Of a stretch of 64,000 nucleotides of DNA, positions 56,771-64,000 are shown in pieces. A model generated the notes under the pieces. That model worked only from the letters and a program-made list of their open reading frames with translations. It was not told where the DNA came from and did not search any database. This DNA is from Strigamia acuminata (Eukaryota > Arthropoda > Chilopoda > Geophilomorpha > Linotaeniidae): positions 12,072,517 to 12,136,516 of the forward strand of contig OX442318.1 in NCBI GenBank assembly GCA_949358305.1. Direction: 5' to 3'. A program made the translations under genes and the position numbers. Positions within the stretch are counted from its first letter, which is position 1; each line of letters starts with the position of its first letter.

Positions 56771-59700
56771 CATTCATGAAGAAAAAGGGGTTTAACAAAG
56801 GGTTCGATAAGCCGCCACCAGTCAAAGAAATGGGTAGTGACATAGCTAACGCCCAAATTCAAGACAGGGCCAACAACGCTTTGCAGGTAATTACCGCAAA
56901 CGCTGAGGCTGAGGCGGAAGAACCGAACCTACTGCTTGAAGAATTACCTCAAGTAGTCGAAGACACAGAAGAATTTCGTGTTTTCATGTGCAACGTGGCG
57001 GTCGAATACACCAACCGCCTATGTATGTTGCCCATGACAATAGAACGTGAAAAAATTATGGGACTACTAGACTCGGGAGCAGATCGCTCGTTCGTTTCCG
57101 AAGACATAGTAGCATCATTGGGTCTCACCGATAAGATAAAAGGCGTTAATAAAAATATACGTCTAAAAACCGCCAACGGAATGGCGCGTCCAAAAGGAGT
57201 TATATTATTGACCATGGAGTGGCTCGGAGGAGTAGAACAGCACCCTTTCCTGGTCCTGCCCACATGCGACAGAATTTTTCTGTTGGGCTTAGACCTCATG
57301 GCGTCAATGGAAATACAACCCAATCCAATAACGAAATCTTGGAATTATATCAGAAATGATAAGGAAAGACCCGCAATTGTCGTGCCACCAGCTCTTGTAA
57401 AAGAAGCGGCCGACAAGACACAGTGGGAGAAAGGCCTAAAGAAATTCGTTCAAGATTACGATTTTAAAGCATTCGTAACAGAATTGCAACGGGACAATGT
57501 AGTGGAAACGCTTGTCGCCGACGCCGCTTTAGAATTAAACGAAGCGGCAGCCCTACGAAGGGTCCTACTTAAATATGAGGGGATCCTGTCGAAAAAACCG
57601 GGCCGAACGAATAGGGCTATTCACGAAATTAAATTGACGGATAATAAACCTATACGAGTTGCGTATAAGGGAATGAACCCGCAAAAACGTGAAATAGTGC
57701 AAAAAATGTGCCAAGAAATGCTAGACAGTGGCATTGTCTCCGAGGCCCAGGGAGAATACGCGACGCGAGTTGTGCTCGTGATGCGCCCGGGCTCGGACCC
57801 ACGCCTATGCATTGATTACCGCCCATTAAACGCGGTGACAGAAATAGATCCCATACAGATGCCGTCTATCGAATCCATTTTGAGAGAGCTTAGCCCCTTT
57901 TCTTGGGTTACGACGATGGATCTGTCGAAGGGATACTGGCAAGTTGAGATGAGGCCAGAGGATAAGTTAAAAACAGCATTTTACTCGCCAATTGGACGGT
58001 TGATGTTCAACGTCATGCCATTTGGTTTAGTGAATGCTCCCAGTACCTTTCAGAGACTAATCGAAAGCGTATTGGGTGATATCCTGCATCAGTTTGTGTG
58101 GGCATACCTAGATGACATAGTTATTGCCTCTAAAACATTCGAAGAGCACATTGAGCACATCGACCAAGTGCTCACCCGGCTGGCAAAAGCTGGGTTACAC
58201 GTGCATCCGGGCAAAAGCAAGTTCTGTCGAAAGGAGCTTGCCTTCCTGGGTTATCGCATTGGAGTCAATGGTTTAGCTATTGGCCCCGAAAAAATCGATG
58301 CGATTAATCGTTTCCCACCACCCGAGGACGTTAAAGGTGTCCAACGGTTTATGGGAATGATAAACTTCTTCGGCAGGTTGCTACCGGGTCTAGCTGAAGT
58401 GGCAGCCCCAGTTACCGACCTCCTGAAGAATGAAAACGAATTTGTATGGTCAAATGAGTGCAACATCGCATTTAATGCAATAAAGAGGATGCTGACGGAA
58501 GTCGGCGTAATGCCTCTACCCGACTTAAACCGGCCGTTCATATTACACACGGACGCCAGCAGAGTTGGGTTAGGAGCGGCGTTGCTCCAAACACACGTGC
58601 GCGACGGAGTCGAACAAGACCTGCCGTGCATGTTTATAAGTCGCAAACTCCAAGGCGCTGAAAAGAATTACAATGCCACCGAGTTGGAGTGTTTGGCCGT
58701 TGTGTGGGCCATAAGGAAATTCAGAGATTATCTCGAATATACCAAATTTGTGGTCCACACAGATCATCAAGCGTTACAATGGCTGATGAAATTAAAAGAG
58801 CCAGCCGGTCGACTAGCCAGATGGCAGTTAGAACTGATGGCATGCGACTTGACCATTCAATACAAGCCCGGCAAATATAACGTCGTGGCTGACGCTCTGT
58901 CACGGGCACCAGTGTCAGATCCAATCGACGCTGACGATGATGGCGAGGATGACTCCCGCATCATTTATTGCCCTACGAGTTGTCACCGTTGGGATTTAAG
59001 GAAGATGAATGAAATTCCCACCGCGTCTCCGGCAGATGTAAAATTCTGTGGATTTTGGACGCGGTTATACCAACCAGCTGCTGACAATTACCCAAATGCA
59101 AGGAAGGAATTTAAGCTAGAGCGGAGAATAAATGACCCGCTTCTAAGCGCCTTCCACGCTCATGTCGGCGAGCAGATGCAAAGCAGTCCCCCGACAAGGG
59201 AGGAAATAATTGTGCAACAAAAATTAGACAAGAAATGTCAGGACAGAGCTAGATTCGTACTGACAGGAAAATATCCGCCCAATCTAACCAGAAGGCAGAA
59301 GCGTCGTTATGCACACGAATCCATAGATTACCTATTGGATGACGGCCTTTTAGTGAAACATCACCCAAATCACCAAGATGACTTGAGTGAATCGGACACC
59401 GCAGTAAAGGTAGTAATACCTGCTTCCTTAATCGGTCGCGTGCTGTGGTTGTTACACGGGCACCCGCTTGCGAGCCATGCGGGAGTAAGCAGAACACTCT
59501 ATCGTGCTACACAGCTTTTTCACTGGACAGGGATGAAAAAAGATATTGCTCTTTTTGTCCACCAATGTCAGCGATGTCAAGCGTGCAAGCCGAGGAGTAA
59601 ATCACCATTCGAAACTATTTTCTTAGGGCCTTACGCGCCTTTTGATTGTTTAAGTGTCGATGTGATGGGCCCAAAACCCGTTACGGGAAATAAAAATGCG

Positions 59701-60846
59701 TACATTATCGTTATAATGGACGTGGCAACTCGTTGGCCCGAGTTGTACGCCGTCGCTAGACCTTCAGCAGAGAAAATCGTTGAATGTATCTACGACGTGG
59801 CGTTACGTTACGGATTTCCACGTAAAATTATATCCGATAACGGACCCCAATTTATCTCGAAAATTTGGGGTAAGTTTTGTGAGAAATTCGGGATTGTGGC
59901 GTCACATACTTCGACCTACAATCCCAGAACAAATCCCGTTGAGCGACTCAACAGGGACATTAAATATGCACTAAGCATATTCACTGACATCCACAATAGG
60001 TGGGATGAATACTTGAGGGAGATCGCGTTCAGCATACGAACAACAGTCTCGAGGACGAGAGATTTTTCTCCGGCCTACCTCAACTTCGCCCGAGAGCTAC
60101 GAGTGCCTTGGGACCCACGAGTGGCAGAGTCGGTAAATGTGGTGGACCCAGAGAAACCACATGAGTATGTATATAAATTGGAGCAAACAATTTCGAGCAC
60201 ATACAAACATATGATGGCGCACATTTTTAACATGCGCGACCGCATTTTACAAGATAAAAGCGGTGGAAAATTTGTGAATTTCGAGAACAATGATTTAGTG
60301 TGGAAGGACACACACATCCTCTCAAATGCAGCGAGAGGAATCACCGCCAGCTTGGCCGACAAGAGAGATGGTCCGTATGTGATCATCGGCAAGCATGGCG
60401 GTAACGCGTATAAATTACGCAAGCTCGAGGACAACACCGAGCATAAGTCGATACAAGTACGAGAGTTAACTCCGTACATTCCGGAATTCCCGCAAGAAAT
60501 GTGGGCCAAAGGCCAAGTCAAGTCTAAAACTGACGGCCAAATCGTCGATATGTTCGCTGGCGAGTCGGAAAAAGCACCGCCAAGTGACAACGAGGAGTAT
60601 TTCGACGCCCCTTCACCTCCGGTAAACGAGATAGTTGAATCCGTTCCGGATCCAATTTTGGTCGGGGGGGAAACAGGAGAAACTCCTGAAACAAACACAA
60701 AAAACACGGATAAAAAAGAAAACAATAATGAGGAGGTACAGACACAAAAAACAACAAAAAATATCGTACCTGCCTCGATCCGTAACCTGCGACCAAAAAG
60801 AGATAATCCGTTCATAAAAGGCGGAAAGGTCGTAGGAAAGAAGTAA
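56725..60846 (+). CDS. pol: Gypsy-B Pol (protease, RT, RNase H, integrase)
   Basis: Start is placed at the second slip site; an in-frame ATG at 56776 is the alternative. Residues below count from 56776. The protease has MGLLDSGADRSFVS at 99 and FLLGLDLM. RT has MDLSKGYWQVEM and YLDD at about 446. RNase H has HTDASRVGLGAALL (593), ELECLAVVWAI and HTDHQAL. Integrase has HGHPLASH (894), CQRCQAC, then D962, D1021 and E1056, a D,D(34)E triad. The C-terminal GPY/F module has DLVWKDTHILSN and KRDGPYVI. The extreme tail is acidic then basic. There are no breaks. Closely parallel to Gypsy-A Pol through the integrase C-terminus, though protease and tail differ. Confidence 0.94.
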   Translation, partial: RVSAGGEEITSRPSAPFMKKKGFNKGFDKPPPVKEMGSDIANAQIQDRANNALQVITANAEAEAEEPNLLLEELPQVVEDTEEFRVFMCNVAVEYTNRLCMLPMTIEREKIMGLLDSGADRSFVSEDIVASLGLTDKIKGVNKNIRLKTANGMARPKGVILLTMEWLGGVEQHPFLVLPTCDRIFLLGLDLMASMEIQPNPITKSWNYIRNDKERPAIVVPPALVKEAADKTQWEKGLKKFVQDYDFKAFVTELQRDNVVETLVADAALELNEAAALRRVLLKYEGILSKKPGRTNRAIHEIKLTDNKPIRVAYKGMNPQKREIVQKMCQEMLDSGIVSEAQGEYATRVVLVMRPGSDPRLCIDYRPLNAVTEIDPIQMPSIESILRELSPFSWVTTMDLSKGYWQVEMRPEDKLKTAFYSPIGRLMFNVMPFGLVNAPSTFQRLIESVLGDILHQFVWAYLDDIVIASKTFEEHIEHIDQVLTRLAKAGLHVHPGKSKFCRKELAFLGYRIGVNGLAIGPEKIDAINRFPPPEDVKGVQRFMGMINFFGRLLPGLAEVAAPVTDLLKNENEFVWSNECNIAFNAIKRMLTEVGVMPLPDLNRPFILHTDASRVGLGAALLQTHVRDGVEQDLPCMFISRKLQGAEKNYNATELECLAVVWAIRKFRDYLEYTKFVVHTDHQALQWLMKLKEPAGRLARWQLELMACDLTIQYKPGKYNVVADALSRAPVSDPIDADDDGEDDSRIIYCPTSCHRWDLRKMNEIPTASPADVKFCGFWTRLYQPAADNYPNARKEFKLERRINDPLLSAFHAHVGEQMQSSPPTREEIIVQQKLDKKCQDRARFVLTGKYPPNLTRRQKRRYAHESIDYLLDDGLLVKHHPNHQDDLSESDTAVKVVIPASLIGRVLWLLHGHPLASHAGVSRTLYRATQLFHWTGMKKDIALFVHQCQRCQACKPRSKSPFETIFLGPYAPFDCLSVDVMGPKPVTGNKNAYIIVIMDVATRWPELYAVARPSAEKIVECIYDVALRYGFPRKIISDNGPQFISKIWGKFCEKFGIVASHTSTYNPRTNPVERLNRDIKYALSIFTDIHNRWDEYLREIAFSIRTTVSRTRDFSPAYLNFARELRVPWDPRVAESVNVVDPEKPHEYVYKLEQTISSTYKHMMAHIFNMRDRILQDKSGGKFVNFENNDLVWKDTHILSNAARGITASLADKRDGPYVIIGKHGGNAYKLRKLEDNTEHKSIQVRELTPYIPEFPQEMWAKGQVKSKTDGQIVDMFAGESEKAPPSDNEEYFDAPSPPVNEIVESVPDPILVGGETGETPETNTKNTDKKENNNEEVQTQKTTKNIVPASIRNLRPKRDNPFIKGGKVVGKK

Positions 60847-61322
60847 AATAAATTACGAGTCGATGGCGGCACTAAAAATAAATGTAATCGACCGATAGTG
60901 CAAGCCATCACGTCGCAGAAAATTTCGCTAAGTCCAACAAAGCGGATATCGGTCGAATTCGCGTCACGAGATGGCGTGGAAACGCGGGACCCGTAGCAAA
61001 ATTATCGGCACGGGTCGGATACCGCGTGCAAAAGACCCCGTAGCAGCAATCGCGCACGGGAGTGAGAACAAAGGAGACCCGTAGCGTAACATGCGCACGG
61101 GTAGGTGCGCACTAGTCTCAAACACCCGGGTTCTGGAGTATATTACCCAGAATCCATCGCGATTACCTCGTGTTCACACAGACTTCCGCTTTTCACAGCT
61201 GATCGCTGCATTCGTGCGTGATCCTCGTTTTTAACGTTTTACCGAGTTTTTCACCGAGTTTTTGAGATAGTTTTATCATCCTTTTTAAATCGTGATTGAG
61301 ATTTTTGTGCGCGCTCCTCGCC
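60847..61322 (+). other. Gypsy-B post-pol region with triple hairpin
   Basis: Three successive imperfect repeats each contain ACCCGTAGC and, about 15-20 nt later, GCACGGG, so each can fold as a stem. Arms lie at 60988/61010, 61036/61056 and 61077/61097. The region then leads to a strong Kozak start at 61323. It may be an RNA element or a promoter or leader for ORF3. Confidence 0.6.
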
Positions 61323-61412
61323 ATGGACGAGGAAGAGAACGACGTGCTGGCCATCGAGCACGAGGACGAGGAAAACTGGGACCGCGATGTAAACCAAGTC
61401 CAGCCCGATCAG
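61323..61412 (+). CDS. Candidate first coding exon of Gypsy-B ORF3
   Basis: CTCGCCATGGACG is a strong Kozak context. The frame encodes a very acidic peptide (MDEEENDVLAIEHEDEENW...). Unspliced, it stops after 37 residues at 61434-61436. A possible 5' splice site CAG|GTAGAA falls at 61412/61413 after exactly 30 codons. Joining to CCTTCCAG|ATG at 62259/62260 keeps phase 0, so the acidic peptide would be fused to ORF3. The exon is inferred from frame and motif only. The alternative is a short independent ORF upstream of an unspliced ORF3. Confidence 0.45.
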
Positions 61413-62259
61413 GTAGAAGTCGGCATCGGCACATGAGAACTAGTTCCGTGCTGCTGAAGAAGAAATTTTGTTGACTAATACCTGACATGAGTGCTTTGCA
61501 CTCGAAATAGCGTATAATTAATTATTAACCGCGATCGCTCACACGATCGTATTTTTTTTCCTTGTTAATTTGTTTTCGAGGTGCGAGCGCAGACTTCACG
61601 TCGCCTCGCGTCTCGAAAATTCCTCATGACTTGAGTCACGAGCGAGACAATGGGCTCGAGCCATAGATAATTTTATGACAAGGGGAGAATATTCTGTAAA
61701 AGAATATTTTTTCTCCACAAGTAATTTGACGCATCAAATTGATGCAACTTAACATTCGTACGATGAATTTTTCGGTGTGTTGGATAAATTTAATTTGACT
61801 TTAACTTTTTTAAAAATTAGACAAAGTCCGACTTCGGAATAATTCTTTATTAGGTTTATTTATTTAATAACATTTCGACAAGCACATTTATTGTGCGATT
61901 TTAGTAATAATTTACACCCGACGAATTCTTTTTACGAATGACTGATAATTATTAATTTAATTATTAGTAATGTTCTAATTAATGTTAGAATTAATTTGAA
62001 GTAAAATCTGATGATAAGAATCCAGATTAAAGGCTCGATTCCGTCTCGCTGTGCGTTTTGGACATGAGACAGATTTTTCACGTGATGACTTCTCTTTTTC
62101 TATCCGACGAGGGACAATTCGTCCTACGTTTGCACCGATAGACAGGAATCGGTCTCGACGGACGGCTGCACGTACTGGCAACGTCCCTCGAAACCAACCA
62201 TTTATCTACGTATTTAAATATTAACTTTTTATTAATTGTTTATTTCTCCATCCTTCCAG
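61413..62259 (+). other. Candidate intron or spacer before Gypsy-B ORF3
   Basis: 847 bp that would begin GTAGAA and end TTTCTCCATCCTTCCAG, a good polypyrimidine tract plus AG. A TATTAAC string about 40 nt upstream could be the branch site. It is AT-rich (61700-62000), with AATTATTAATTTAATTATT-type palindromes, like the equivalent spacer in Gypsy-A. Without transcripts it may simply be untranslated. Confidence 0.45.
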
Positions 62260-64000
62260 ATGGCACTACGTAAAACATGGGGACCATTAGACCCCGCTTG
62301 CATCACTCGTGGCGGGATATTTCGAGGCGCGCTGCCCGATTTTTACCGACGATGTTTCGGCGAAGACGCCGACCCTTGGCGCCTGCGAATACTACATTCC
62401 CGATGCATCGCCCGACGTTGGGTACGAGACTGCACGCTCCTGGATACGTTCCCGGAGGGAATGCGCGAAGGCATCGCCACAGAGTTAGCTCGTGACGATG
62501 ACCCGAAATCGCCGATTTTCCACCCCGGATTGTCAAGTCAGTACACTGGCAACCCGGCGGAGGAACACGTGCTGCATGCGTGGCGAGCAGCCGAGACAGA
62601 AGAGGCCCGTGAGGCCATCTACCAGCATTATAGACAACAGCTGGTGGATACCGCTACGGCAGTGGCCGAGCGCATCCTCCAAAACGAGGGGATGACCGCG
62701 GATGATATTCATCTGTGGTTTGAGAGGCTGCGATTGGGAGAGAGTACGCCCCAGTGGAGACCTCGGATGGGAATTTTGACGTCCCAAGCCGAGATGTGGC
62801 AGCTCCACTACCTGGGGATTTTGGGGCCCAAGAGCAGCTACCCGCGGAAGCGCAAGCGCTCCAAAGGCGCCGGGGACAGCCAGTCGCGTTCCCCAGCGAC
62901 AACCAAGAAGCAGCGTGTCGCTCAAAACACGACTGAAGGCAACGAAGCTGGGCCATCCACTAGTACGGTGCGTGACCCTTCGCAGTATTCCCGACCGCGA
63001 ATTTTCATAAACCGTCAGATTAAAGACGGTAAGGAGTGCAAGGAGGTTTGGATGTCTGGTGACGAAGAGCGAGTCTCTCGTCCCAGCACTTCTAGACGTC
63101 CGCTGACTCATCGCGAGCAGCGGAAAAAAGATCGCAAAGAGCGATACTTCGCGAGGTGCGAAGCTCGGGGCCGTCCCATCCCCGAACCCGCCTACGCCTC
63201 CAAGAGAGCGGGTCGACGAGGTGGTAGCCAGTCAGGTGAGCGAAACGTCCCAGCGGCAGATACGCGGGACCTTCGCGAGATTCTGACTCAGATGAAGCGG
63301 ACGAAACTGACACGTTTCGATCCCGCGATGAAACACGCCAGGAAGATGGGTGTTGTCACCGACGGGAAGGTGACCCCACACGAGGTGGCAAGGTGGCTCG
63401 CAGACTACATTAATTCGCGACCACGACCCGATGGCATGCCAACCGCCATCGTGCAGCCTTCAGGCTCCGGACAACATCTCCCGGCGCTCCAAGTCGCAAT
63501 GACTGGAGTGCAGACGACGGAGACGCCACCACCGCCGACGCAGCCAACACCACCGCTGCCGACGCCAACGCTGCCGACCAAGACGCAGCCGCCTCCGAAC
63601 CTGCCGCCGCCGTCGTTGTTAAATTCGAGCGATCCGCCGGATTTGCACACCGACCGCTCAGTCCCTCTCCCCGTTGGACAGAGCATTGCGCAGGAATGTC
63701 GAGCCAATTTGACCGGCATTTACAGGCCGAGCCAACCCCGACCCGGTTCCTCGGCCCTGTTTTTCGAGAGGCGAGACGAAGAAGCGCGACTCGCGAGAGA
63801 AGCCGCCAACCCGACTATCTCCGAGCTCTCAGCGTTCCGCTTCGTGATGGAAGACCCAAGAGTCTCCGCACCCGCCTTGCGAGGTGTGGATCAGGCCCAG
63901 CGATATTTCATCGAATGGGCAACGGCGATGATGAGTAAGCTCTCGTGTGCCTTCACTGCGGATTCGGAGCGATCGAATCCAGTGAATCGTCGCAGCCTAC
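62260..64000 (+). CDS. Gypsy-B ORF3, unknown protein, truncated by window end
   Basis: The frame is open for 580 codons from ATG 62260 to the last base. I do not recognise it. The N-terminal 200 residues look globular and helical, with many W and R (DPWRLRILHSRC, EEHVLHAWRAAETEEAREA, ADDIHLWFERLRLGE). A bipartite basic cluster follows (PRKRKRSKGAG...TKKQR), a likely nuclear localisation signal. A charged region has HREQRKKDRKERYFARCEAR. A proline/threonine-rich linker lies near residues 425-455. A second apparently folded part starts at about 520 (SELSAFRFVMEDPR). No signal peptide or membrane segment appears, so it is not an envelope-type ORF. It occupies the same place as Gypsy-A ORF3, but sequence similarity is at best marginal. 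Confidence 0.8.
   Translation, partial: MALRKTWGPLDPACITRGGIFRGALPDFYRRCFGEDADPWRLRILHSRCIARRWVRDCTLLDTFPEGMREGIATELARDDDPKSPIFHPGLSSQYTGNPAEEHVLHAWRAAETEEAREAIYQHYRQQLVDTATAVAERILQNEGMTADDIHLWFERLRLGESTPQWRPRMGILTSQAEMWQLHYLGILGPKSSYPRKRKRSKGAGDSQSRSPATTKKQRVAQNTTEGNEAGPSTSTVRDPSQYSRPRIFINRQIKDGKECKEVWMSGDEERVSRPSTSRRPLTHREQRKKDRKERYFARCEARGRPIPEPAYASKRAGRRGGSQSGERNVPAADTRDLREILTQMKRTKLTRFDPAMKHARKMGVVTDGKVTPHEVARWLADYINSRPRPDGMPTAIVQPSGSGQHLPALQVAMTGVQTTETPPPPTQPTPPLPTPTLPTKTQPPPNLPPPSLLNSSDPPDLHTDRSVPLPVGQSIAQECRANLTGIYRPSQPRPGSSALFFERRDEEARLAREAANPTISELSAFRFVMEDPRVSAPALRGVDQAQRYFIEWATAMMSKLSCAFTADSERSNPVNRRSL

Larger units (their letters stand above)
45407..64000 (+). mobile_element. Gypsy-B LTR retrotransposon, runs off the window
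   Basis: Inserted in the 3' LTR of Gypsy-A. Its 5' LTR is split by a Copia element into 45407-46103 and 53297-53596 (about 997 bp once the TSD is counted once). A tRNA-Pro-like primer site, gag, -1 frameshifted pol and a long ORF3 follow, in the same order as Gypsy-A. The 3' LTR is beyond the right edge. Gag, pol and ORF3 are all unbroken. The pol C-terminus is clearly related to that of Gypsy-A (WKxTHILSN, KRDGP, LRKLxDNT, PYIP), so the two belong to one lineage. Confidence 0.9.

Noticed and set aside
60075-60911. 278-codon minus-strand ORF
   Set aside because: It lies antisense to the 3' end of Gypsy-B pol, whose integrase frame is clearly the coding one.

Overview
This is a eukaryotic nuclear window with no host gene I can support. 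The unique DNA is AT-rich and full of minisatellites, microsatellites and short inverted-repeat DNA transposons. All solid coding sequence belongs to LTR retrotransposons. Gypsy (Ty3) and Copia elements primed by tRNA-Ser, tRNA-Gln, tRNA-Pro and initiator tRNA-Met, with canonical -1 frameshift sites, fit an invertebrate animal. I cannot name the phylum or species from sequence alone.

Layout. 1-17.6 kb: noncoding, with arrays at 6106-6680, 10150-10948 and 12983-13134, a G-quadruplex motif near 5.4 kb, and two small DNA elements (12029-12534, 14951-15297). 17649-20588: a complete, apparently very young non-autonomous LTR element. It has identical 132-bp LTRs, a CACCC target duplication, a tRNA-Ser primer site and a purine tract. 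Its single ORF encodes only Gag plus a protease with the odd active site D-P-G. 20.6-32.3 kb: noncoding, with a 30-bp array (21755-22262), a 146-bp and a 294-bp MITE, a foldback element and faint pogo/Tigger-like ends.

32308 to the right edge: a three-level nest, all on the + strand. Gypsy-A has 1590-bp LTRs, a tRNA-Gln primer site, gag, pol and a third ORF (ORF3). Its 3' LTR is cut at 45406/45407 by Gypsy-B (LTR about 997 bp, tRNA-Pro-like site, gag, pol, ORF3 running off the window). The 5' LTR of Gypsy-B is itself cut by a complete Copia element (46104-53291, TSD ACGCC, initiator tRNA-Met site, intact 1673-residue polyprotein). The Gypsy-A and Copia LTR pairs look identical by eye and all main ORFs are open, so the stack appears recent.

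The most interesting material is in the two Gypsy elements. Both encode pol in the -1 frame relative to gag, with an A AAA AAC slippery heptamer, a 6-7 nt spacer and a GC-rich hairpin. In Gypsy-B the heptamer is tandemly doubled. Both also carry, about 1.3-1.4 kb after pol, a long ORF3 where env would sit in an errantivirus. Neither ORF3 looks like an envelope and I recognise neither. Each begins directly after a plausible 3' splice site. In Gypsy-B a 30-codon upstream exon with a strong Kozak start would join in frame to ORF3.
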